This document shows positions 44,601 to 56,600 of a stretch of DNA of 64,000 nucleotides, piece after piece (within the stretch, counting starts at the first letter, position 1; every line of letters begins with the position of its first letter). The stretch lies in the NCBI GenBank assembly GCA_037783545.1, contig JBBELK010000384.1:434001-498000 (forward strand), written 5' to 3'. The position numbers were made by a program, and so were the translations under genes. A model generated the notes under the pieces. It searched no databases. It was not told where the DNA came from and was given only the letters and a program-made list of their open reading frames with translations. The DNA is from Henricia sp. BOLD:AAB3569. Taxonomy: Eukaryota; Echinodermata; Asteroidea; Spinulosida; Echinasteridae.

Positions 44601-47600
44601 TTCTCAACCCAGCCTGAAGGTCGCCCAGCCCAGCCCATCTTGAAGACCCAAAGCCCAGCCTGAAGCCTTCCCATCCCAGCCCTAAGCCCTCCCAGCCCAG
44701 CTCGAAGCCCTCCCAGCCCAGCCCAAGGTCCTCCCAACCCGACCCGAAGCCTTCCCGGCCTTAAGCCCTTCCAGCCCAGCCTGAAGCCATCCGGTCCCAG
44801 CCCAAAGCCATCACGGCCCAGCCCAATGCCAGCCTAGCCAGAAGCCCTCCTTACCCAGCCTAAATCCATCCCATCCCATCCCATCCCAACCCTGACCCGG
44901 CCCAGCCCAGCCCAGCCCAGCACAGGCTAGCTAGCCCACCCCGGCCTAGCCCAGCCCAGCCTCCATATTGGCCGCCATTTTGAATTTGATGCATGATAGA
45001 AAAAAAGGGACCCCAGAAATAAATTTGTGAGGGTCAAATACATATAACTAGCCATTTTGTAAGTGCTTTCATCATATTTTTTGGCTAATATATGATTTTG
45101 GACCATTTTGGCCGCCATTTTGAATAACCCGAGTGCATTTTTTGTTTTGTTTTACTGTTAACATAAAAAATGTGTTTTAGATCCTTTGTTACAATTTTAT
45201 CGAGTCGAAGCTAGACGCGAGACGAAGCTGGTCGAGACGAAGCTTTCTACAAGTTTATTGTCCAGTATCTGGATAGGGTTTTTAGTCCCTAGTTGATTCC
45301 TTGGGTTTTTCATTTAGATGTGTGTAGCATTTTATTCCTATTTCCTCACCGGCTTTTTCAAATGCAGTGGCGGAGCTCCCCCAGCCGATGCCAGGTGCCT
45401 CCACTTTTCCTTCACCAGCCCAAAATTTAATATCATACATGTACTTGAAACACTTCTGTGAAATGTTATGAAGGCCTATTTTTACCTAGACTTACTCAAG
45501 TCGAGGTCCTTGTTTGGTCCGTGGTCCGTACGCGTATGTCCGTATGCAGACAATCACTCCCTGATAGCGTGCTCTCTTGCGTCAGTATTCTCTTGTGGGG
45601 CAGGTTCCGTGTCAGAAGAAAACTGATTAGACAGGTTACTAGGCTGGAGGGCGCACTGTATGCTGTGCATTACAGATCGACTAAAAGCGGGAAGTCGGAC
45701 TTGGCAAGTCTAGTATTTACCCTGGTATTTGCAGCTAAAATAAGAGTGCCGATTAGACATAGTGACAGCAGAAAAATTACTCAGTGGCTGGTGTCCCCCT
45801 CCCCTTTCCCTCCTCCATCCCCCCTCCCTCCTCCCCTCCCTCTCACCCCTCCTCATCCCTCCCTCCTCCCCTTCTCCCCTCGAGAGGAGAGTTATGGTGG
45901 CCCAGAGTTCACTTACATGTAGTCTTTCTTGTGAAAACTGTAATGTTTGGACAAACTAAGTTTGTGAGCATGCCCGATGCTATGTTAAGAATTTGCTATC
46001 ACAGTACTTTTATGAACATGAGTTTTCATACTTTGTAACAATGAACTGTCAACTCATTCACCAAAGCAGTTTAAGTATATGATAGCGTGCATTAAGGCAT
46101 CTCATTGGTATGTCGTCGTGCTTCTGCGTTTGAAAACATGCATCATGTACTTGATATTGTATTGTGACGTGATTTTATTTTACTACCAAAAAAACACATA
46201 AAACGCATGTGTGCATGGTCCGCAAGAGCTCAATACTGGCTTTATATGCCCACTCCATTTCACAGAGATAGTACATTCTATTAAAATATCCAGCAGGTGT
46301 CATGGATTTTACCCTCATCACCAACCCTGCTCGTCTCGGCTCATCCGGTGACAATGACTCCGTCATTGCAGTATACAAAGGTCCCAATGACATTGCTGCT
46401 GTTGTATCATTCGGACGACAGTTGACAACAGGAGGGGCCAATACTGGCCTCCCCCAGGGGTCAGTAGTTGAAGGTGACCCACCCACAGGATGCGCCATGG
46501 GGGGACTCTACAAATTCACAGAGATAGGTGGCATTGACAGGACTGGTGTCTTCTATGCTGAGGCTACGGCAGGTAGCAGTACTACCAGAATACAGGCCAT
46601 CATATTGCAGAATAATGGTAAGATAACACCCCCTGATATTCCTGATATAAAGCTCCTTTTTCTAAGTCCCGGCCATTATTCTGTTCATTAGTTTGGTCCC
46701 TTGATGATAATGCGAGTTTACTGTACACCCTTTTTCTTGCAAGTTTTAAGTATTAATGCTCAAAAAATTATTAAAAGTGTTGGGGAAATTTTTGTCACCA
46801 AAAAATTTCCAGACCAAACAAGGCGACCTCAGATTCTAGGTTTCCCTGGATCCTGATAAGGAATCTTACATGAAAAATTAGGGATTAAAAGTGGGTAGGT
46901 CTTAAACATACGTTTAAAACTGGATAGGGGCAGGCCATTATCGGCGTCCAAGCCCCTATCCGGTTTTAAACGGATTGGTTAAGACCTGCCAAACCCACTT
47001 TTAATCCCATTCATAAGTACTTTTTTGTGTAAATCGGTAAAACTCACCAAAATTAGCTTGTCGTTGCATTCGCTTCAAATTTTCTTGAAAACCCAACATT
47101 TGCGACGGAAATGTCAATGGTAAATAATTTTAGATTCTTCTAAGCTATCAATTACAATAGTTATTTTTTTTAAATTCGAGTTGTGACATAAACTAAAAAA
47201 ATTACCATAACCCTTTTCAAATTGTTATGCTCGCTTTGAAAAATTAACGGTTATGCGCTCCTAAAAAAATGTAATCATCTTGTTGAATTTCAACAAGAAA
47301 TGCATTTCAATGCATTCTTGTTTAATGCATTCATCTTCGCTTCATCTTGTTGTTTGTAACATTCAAACTGCTAGCTGTGCGTCGAGTTGTTTGTTCGATC
47401 GCGCGCGTTACGCGTATAATGCAGATGTGTTGTGTACGCCCACAACCCGGTAGATGTCGCATGCATAGTGCAAATTTTGCTGTCGGGAGCGTGCAGTTTC
47501 TGCGCTGCGTACGTGTGCGAGTTCCGTACGTGTGCGAGTTCCACTGACTAGGGCGCAGCCAGCAACGCATTTTCTCTTGATATTGCATGCAAGATAATGG

Positions 47601-50598
47601 AGTACTGGGTTAATTGCATGAACTATTAAATGGTGTCCCCCAAAAAGTACTTCAATTAATGTGTGTCTAAAAGTTCCAGAGCCCTCAATTTAACGTTGTG
47701 CTCATGGGACTTGATAACACAGGCCAAACTAACCCAGTTAATTAGTGTTCATGATTACAATTTCAGCTTCCACAATTCGCACACGTCCACGTCAGCGCAC
47801 AAAAACCGTGAACATTGGGGACTTTGTTACAATTGAGATGCAGGATTTGACATCATCTGCAGGCAATTATAGGTGGCGCCACAATGATGACATCATGACA
47901 GATTGGTACGGCCAGCTCACTCCAACCATATCCAGTGTTGCTGTGACAGATGAAGGCATATACAGCTGTTTCATCATTGGCCTACAGTACCAACAGCAGC
48001 ATGGTTTCATGAGGCTCATTGTGAGAGGTCAGTGAGAAGGTTTTGCAATATTTGGCCCTGTTTTATGATCAGCACATCTTTATTTGGGAAGAAATTAGTC
48101 CTGGTGGTCAAGATGCAAAATTCAGCTTCTTTTGAAAAATTTAAACAAGACGGTCGCTGGAGTGTCAGTATAATGCACCTATCAATTGTTCTCCCAACCC
48201 CCCCCCCCCCCTTTATAGGATATGGCCACTCCGATTGTCAACATATCAAATTATTTTGTTTCACTGTACAAAATTGAAGCACTTTTTTGCTTTTGCTGCA
48301 AACTGCAATAACAAAAGATTAAGGTATTTTTGCTGTGAGGGTGACAATGTGTAATTTTGCTCCCCAAAATCCAGATTTATCCCACTTTGTGTTTGCCAGA
48401 TTAAATATTTGTTCATTTTCTACAATTCAGCCTGTCCTGCTGGAATGTGGGGCTCACCATGTCTGTATACCTGTCACCGATGCTACAATGGAGGGATTTG
48501 TGATGACAAGACAGGAGCTTGCATCTGTCCTCCGGGATTCAGTGGAGATGCCTGCCAACAATGTAAGTCAGTGACGGAAAAATACACATAGATGCACGTA
48601 GATGTACATGTGTCAGGGACCATTTCGGGCACAACACACTTGTGGCTGATGGAAGGACAGCATTTAATTTTTTAAACACAGATTTAGCACAACAACTTTA
48701 ACTTACAAGAATGTGTTTTTGGTGCTGCATTGAAAAAGTTGGGCTAACCTTTTCAAGTTTCGTTGCTCGGGTTTTGCATATCCTATTCAATCTTGGCCAT
48801 CCCTTACAATTCTATAGTAATTCTGGCAGTGGTGTACTTGTCAACTGTCAGGTTGTCCTGATGCATTACTTTTTAATTGAAATAGCACTGTTTGCCGTAA
48901 TTTTAAGTCGTCAAACATGAATATCACAGATTGTGCGGCCGTCGTTCGAAAGAGAGTATTTTTATCCCATAAAAAAACATGACATATCGAATGATATGAA
49001 TGACATGGTTGGATACAGCAATTTGTTCCACCTTCATTTCCACCAAAACTGGTAAGCTTATTCGGTCCTGACAGCAATTTTACAGCATATCTTCTGTCGA
49101 TGGAAAGACACTGTGGCCGCCGCCGCTGTTGTACCGATTTTTCTAGACGCTGATCTCCCACGCGTGCACGCATGCGAAATCGAACGAAGGGGCGCAACAT
49201 GATGTACTATGTACAAATGTACTTGAATTCTGCATATTGTAAACACTCATGAAACCTGTATACTGCCCATGTAGCACGTGCTAAGTACACGATGTACATT
49301 TACGCACACGAACCAATGGCGTTCTGTAACGAAATTGCACTACATTCATCTGAGCGTGCACGTATGTCAAAAATTGAAAGGATTTGGTGCATGCGCAAAC
49401 CGTGACACAGCCCCTTTAAATGCACAGGAATGTTTCAAACAATCTGGTTATGGTAGAAATGTAATTTAAAGGTGATTTTTGCCGAAAATGTGGTCATTCT
49501 TGGCAGTAAAAAATGACGAGAAAGTTGTATAGCCCAGATCATTTTGTGATTACTTTATGGACGACCACGACCTTTAAGCAGAGGTACACCACACGCTTGT
49601 ACTACATGTAAATGGTCTAATTTATTGGGCTAAGCCAATTGGTACATTTGCACAATGTTTTGTATATTCTCTTTTCAGTTCGTGGTCGTGATGTTTTTGG
49701 TCAGAGTGGCAGTCACAGCTGTTCAGGGACCGATGATCCACACAACACTGCCTGTAGAGGGCGCTTGTTTTGTCTTCCTGATCCTTATGGATGCTCGTGT
49801 GCCGCTGGGTATACTGGACTGGACTGCATGCAAGGTGGGAATAATGCATGTAAATTTGTGTCAAGTGAATAACCTATATACTTTTTGTCAGGTAGCACGG
49901 AAAAGGTATCAAAATCCCACAGATTATACGTCAATAATGCATTATAGGCCTTTCCCCACTAGAACGTCAAACCCCGGGGCGAACTCGCCCCGGGGCAACC
50001 CCTGGGCAACGCGTGATTTTTCACCCCCAAGTCTTTTCACACTTGCCTTTCTCAAATAACACATATTTCGACGGGGCGAGCTCGCCCCGGGGATCAGCAC
50101 TCGAGTTTCCCCGGGGCGAGCGCCTATCATGTAGAATTTCTCCTCATTCTGTCCAGTTAGTTGCTTTTTCATTTCGTCGTCCTCCCAAATGGCATTTAAT
50201 TTCCGAATTTTCCCATCCCCTATGATTTGCCTTTCAGATGATTTCTTTTTCTGCTATATAACTGATGTATTTTTTGAAAAAAAAGTGATATTTGTACTGG
50301 GCAATGGATCTCCAAAGACTTGAAATATCAGAATCGCATGTGTTGTAAACGTTATGCCAACGTATGTACTGTAGTATGAAAGATGCGCGTTCATGTCGCG
50401 CTTTTGTTATGGTCTTTACACAAATCAAACTTAGCGCGCATTCAAGTGACCTTCGCTATTGCTCGCCCTGAGGCGAACTCGCCCCCGCACCGTTTCACAC
50501 TACCGTTCTCGCCCCGGGGAATGTGTCTCGCCCCGGGGCCAACATTTTCAACCCTGGTCCTGAGCAGGGTTGAACTCGCCCCGGGGAAAGAGCAATAT

Positions 50599-50638
<40 letters not shown>

Positions 50639-53600
50639 GGCTTGGAGGTGGTGCGGGGGTGAGACTTGCAAGTGGGAATCGGGGCTTATTTTCACCCCGG
50701 CGTCGCCCCGGGGCTACCCCCGATATTTGGACTAGTGGGAAAAGGCCTTATGTCACTGAAAATAATGGACTGTGGCAAGATTTGTAACATGAAGACCTTG
50801 TTACGTGTCAATATCCACATGGCTGTATTAAACATATTAGTCTTTAAACTGAATTGGGCTGGGCACACTTTATTAAAAAAACAATCATTTGCTTGTGTAA
50901 ATAGAGTGTCCTGATGGAAAGTACGGTGCTGACTGTAAGCAGACATGCCACTGTGCATTGGGAGTGACATGCCTTAAAGATACTGGGGAATGCAGTGGAG
51001 GTAGGTAACCTTTTAAACTAAAGTTGGCCTCATTCATTGAATTTGCAGAACAGTAAAATCTTCATAATTTGAATCTTAAAGGAATGGCATAAACGTTCAA
51101 GTTGGGCAGCTGATTGACTTAAAAGTAACATTATGCCCTGACATTCCTGGAATACCTTAAAGGAGCAGGTGTCCAGATCACATTTTTGAACACCCCATTT
51201 TTCCCATGGGTGTTGAGATTTTGATACCATATCATTTGTCATATTTTTCTCACTACCATTCTGAAATTTCGCACTCTCCATCCATATATCTTCAAGGATA
51301 TCGTAAAAAAACAACCACCGATGTTTTGTAAACTAATTTATCTACTCCAAAAAGCAGTGCAGTGATTACACCAACTTTTTTGCTTCCACATCCAAGTAGG
51401 AGATTGCCAATTTCCTGTTTTTAGCTAAAACCAGATTCCGATTCGTTTTAGCCAAAACCAGATTCCGATTCGTTTTAGCCAAAACCAGATTCTGATTTGT
51501 TTTAGCCAAAACCTGTTTTCTTCTTGATCCCATGAATAGTATTTTGGGGAGTTATTTTATATGATTATTAGAGTAGAGTAATATCCATTTTCTGGAAAAA
51601 TCTGGACAAGCCCCTTTAAATTAATTTGTTCAATGCAAAACGGTCGGTGTTAAATGAAACATGTTATAAATTTTCATGAAATGATGAAACCAGAAAAGTG
51701 AAATTGGAGTTTGAAAAAGAAATAAATACATTTTTATTATTGTTAAATTGTTTGCAACATTTCTTTGTCTAGCATGCAATGCACAATATTCCGGAGGAAA
51801 CTGCCAGTGTTCAAGTAAGTTTCTAATGTTTGTGATTTTTTTTTTACCAGACATTTATGAATTTATTAGGGCAGGCTATAGTGTAATCCGAATAACATTT
51901 AGTGAGCCCGCCCTCTTGTGGTTATTCCATTGTTACTGCGGTGTATGTCTATTGTGACGTTACGTAAACGCATTGGAGATACACCGCAGTTTTCATTCAT
52001 TGGATTAGTCTATATCATTGCCGACACCACGAACTGACACCCAAGTGTAGTTTATGCACACTTTGTGGAAACGCGCAGTGGGGACCACACGTTTTAACGA
52101 ACTGACACATAGAACATGTGTGCGTGTACACTCTGCACACTGACTCGAAATGCAAAGATTTTGGGTTCATGAGATGACACGCAAGTTTTCAGTGGATTTA
52201 TTCAACCAAAAAAAAGAAAAATGCTTGGAAAATGCGTTACATGGAAAACTCACTTCATTTACTTATAGGATATAATACAAAATGTAACCAAAACACACTC
52301 TAATTTGCTAATTTAAGATATGTGTCACTTCGTGAAATCAAACATGTTCAGGAACACACATTGAAGTACTTGTGTGTCATTTTGTGAAAACGAAAATTAC
52401 ATGCTGATGTCATGTTCAACCTGAGACATGCACGCAAACTTGTGCTGTCACTGACGATATGCACAATAACATTTAAAGTTAAGTTGGCATTTTGTTTTTA
52501 AAATTTTCAGCATTTTTATAATCAGTTTGATTTCTTTATTTAAATGTTTTGAACCAATATATACCGAACAACGAAAGAAACACAAAAGTTGTATCCACTT
52601 TTTGATGAAAAAAGCAGTAAATCTGAGAGTGGGAAGTTTCAGCACAGAAGCTTTATGCAGTCATGCATAATGAAGCTGTTATGTGAATATTTTTATGTCA
52701 ACTTAATTACAAAAGAAATTGTCAAATTTTGATAAAACTGAAAATTTTCATTTCTTTTTTTTTGGTTGCTTGGCGTAATATCTTTACATTTTTACCCCAA
52801 TGTAATGTTATTTTACATGCTATTTAAATATTACTCACAAATCAAACTTTATACTTAAAAAAAAAAAAACTGAATGTATTTTATAATACTGTAACTGTAA
52901 TTCGATGAAATCACCTAAATGGCACTATGAGCAACTAACAATGGAAAGTGGCCACAAACCATTGTTATTAACAATGGTGTGTGCCCAATTTCCATTGTTA
53001 GTTGCTCATAGTGTGGAGATGCCCACCTCAACCATTTCATGTCATAACAGCATCTGAACCATGTACCATTCTTTTGTAACTCCAGCCCGGAATGCATTGC
53101 TTGGGCTAAGTGTGACGGCAGACAGCGCCTACCAGCTGACTGTTACTTGGCTACCGGATCCCTGCATTTCTGGATACACATTGCAGTATGCAGTAACCAA
53201 CAGGGGCCAGTGTGGTGAAATACCGTCACCACAGCGTGTTGACGTGCCGTTCGGTGACATTACCATGACGACCAAGTCTATCACCAGTCTGGTATCCCAC
53301 TCCACCTATAGTGTGTACATCACACCACACTATGGCACCATCCAGGGACCTGAATCTACTGTATCTGTGACAACTCCTGAGAGAGCCAGTGAGTTTATGT
53401 ATCATTCGAAGAGCTTCATCACAAAATGCTTTTTGGTATTTGCCATTTTATATTACAACTAAGCACTACACTGAATGGCAAATTCCAATAAATGAAACTT
53501 TTTTTGTGGGATATAACAGTTTGCTAATAATATACACTCGGCAAAAGAAGTTCTTGGACACTGGTAAAAGTTCAAATAATTTTTAAAAATAATTCATAAA

Positions 53601-56600
53601 AAGCACATTATTGTATATCAATATGACCACACAATAGTTCTCTACCAGCATGATATGGAGTTAACGCGTGAGCAATCATGCATGGCTGGTTACACGCATT
53701 AAACAATAGCAAGTACAGTAACAGAAAATTGCAAGAAATGGAGCATTCAGTTATTCAATTGTGAAACAGTTTATTTGGCATAATGATCCATTGAAAGAAA
53801 AAAGCAGTATGTTTCTTTGCTGGGGGTTCATTATTGAACAAATCCCGTGCACATTGTCAAGTCAAAATTAAATGCCATTTTGAAAAGAAGAGGAAATTAT
53901 CCATCTTGGATGCATCATTATTCCCACTGGAATTGTTAACAAAATTTAGGCCTGCAGGATGGACATGATTATTAGCATTTGAATGCTCCATTTCTTGCAA
54001 TTTTCTGTTACTGTACTTGCTATTGTTCAATGCGTGTAACCAGCCATGCATGATTGCTCACGCGTTAACTCCATATCATGCTGGTAGAGAACTATTGTGT
54101 GGTCATATTGATATACAATAATGTGCTTTTTATGAATTATTTTTAAAAATTATTTGAACTTTTACCAGTGTCCAAGAACTTCTTTTGCCGAGTGTATTTG
54201 ACGAATGTATAGGACCACCAATCGAGAATGTAAACCAATATCTCAAATTTGTTTTGGATATGGCATTTATTTTGCTTTGCGATAAAACTCTTCATTTGTA
54301 ACATGAAACTTTTTACAGAATCCTGGAATATCAGCATAACATATCTAAAGAAGAATGTTGGTAAACTAGCCTGAAGAAATATCAGCAACATAGATACTTC
54401 AATGCTTCAGAAAACCTTTAAAATCCATGCATGGTTTTTATATTAAGTGAATAGTAAAAAAGAAAAATGTGTGTGCACACATTCTTTTTTCCTTTTTTTT
54501 AATACCACCTTCAGTTGTTAATTTTATCTATCTTGGACAGAAATAAATTAATGTGGTGTTTGTTACCATTGCTATTAACATTCTTCTTAAGTTATGTTCT
54601 TATACCAGGAGTCTTTAAGAGGTTTCATCTTGCAAGTGATATATTGGGCCATCAAAGCTTATTTTATGTTTTGCTAAATACACCACACAATTTTGTTTGT
54701 CGTTGCTTTTTTCCCCAAAAGGTATTAATGAACTTCAAATTCAAAAATTACTTATTAATAATTCAAATTTTTTTCTAGTTTTTGACAATCATGAAATTAT
54801 GGCATGCATACAATACATGATCATTGTACTTTTGTTGAGCCAGCAGCCGATTTCACGAAACTTTACGCAATTGCGCAAGTCCACTTACGCCATAAATTAA
54901 TTAAAGTAATGGCGTAAGTGGAGTTGCACAATTACGTAAAGTTTTGTGAAATCAGCTGCAAAAAAGATAATTATGTAATATTGGATGGCTTTAAAGTTGA
55001 TATGAGAATATACCGCACAATAGGGATGGGATGTTTAACCGGTTAACCGAAAAAATTGACAAACCGGTTTTGCCGAACATTTAAACGAAACCCAATTTTA
55101 TAGAATTTACAATAGTTTTCTGATGGTTATTTGTAATGACTTCATAAAAGTGAAATAAATTTATATGGGGTCGTAGTAAAATTTGACCAGATAAAAGTTC
55201 AAATATTGTTTTGGGAGTCTAGGGGTATTGTGTACATTGCACATACATCTATAAACACCAGCAACAATCTTTAGTGTCGGCTGAACAGTTCACCGGTTAA
55301 CCGACACTTGAAAGAAGTTTCTGAATTAACTGTAAATTCCAATCCCAAGTTGTAATTTTGGCAGGCCGGAAAAGGTTTTCTGCGCGCAGTGTTCCATTTT
55401 CAAATTAGCAGCAATGCTTTCATGTTTCAGATCCATTGTCGGTTGAACCGATAGAGGTGACGGCCCAAGATTCGACAAGTGTTACTCTGAGGTGGCAAGA
55501 GGTCTTCTGTGCGTTCCACTACAAGGTGCAATATGGGCTTGTTGATAGAGACGGCTGTGATTACATCAACTCACCTGATTACATCGAGCATTGTTTGTGT
55601 ACTGACTTCACAACATTTATATCCGGACTGTATGCACATTCCCGGTACATTGTGTATCTCCAGCCATATGTAGGTGGAGCCTACCTACAATTCGAATCGG
55701 TGACCGTCACCACCAACATGACAGGTGTGGTATGCAATGTTTAATCTTGCAGTCAATGCCCAACATACCGCCCCCCCTCCTTCCATTGTTGCCCTATTGT
55801 GTCCCAAACATCCAAGGAATTTTGAAGGAATTCCTTTCAGGTTTTAAAGAGGGGAGTTGTGGAATAACAAAAGGGAAGAGTGTTTTTATCAACCACTTTA
55901 TTTATTTACAGTCACAAAAATCATATTTAGAACTTGTTTTTAATATGAATCAAAATTTAGGGTTTTTATGCTCGTCCAAATTGGTATATGTTAATGAACA
56001 GATTCCAATTCGTTTTAGCTAAAACCAGATTCTGATTCGTTTTAGCCAAAACCTTTCATACAATGTAGTACAATTTGCAACCATTATTGTTTTGCACTCA
56101 ATCCACCCTCTGATTTAATTGAAATTGCTCTTTTAGCGCCAAGATAAAATCAATCTAGAGAAACTTTAGAAACAAATAATACACTGTAGTTGCACAAAAA
56201 TGAGTTCGATATTTTAAGCAGATTTAACATGGTGCAGGGCTGCCAACTAGTACGGTTTACCATATTTATTTCGGAAAATTATTGAAAATGTGGGTGTATG
56301 GGAAAAAAAAGTGATTTTGCCGAAATACATTTTTTAAAATCCAGCGAGTAGCGACTGCAGTGACAATCACTCAATAACACAGTTTGCATCAAAATCCAGT
56401 CTCGGAAGAAGACATAAATTCTAAATTGTACCTAAAAATTAATGGGTCAAAGAGATACAGGCAAACAATCCATGTACATGTATTTTGATAGGCTCAAACA
56501 AGTATTTTAAGGACCCTATTCATAAATACCTTAGACAGTTTACGCATCCCTATTGGCTGAGAGCACATCATGTGGACGATAAAGGCCCAGCCAGTCTTGA

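Noticed and set aside
45458-45922. 154-codon frame ending in Pro/Ser-rich sequence
   Set aside because: No domain; its tail is a CT-rich low-complexity tract.
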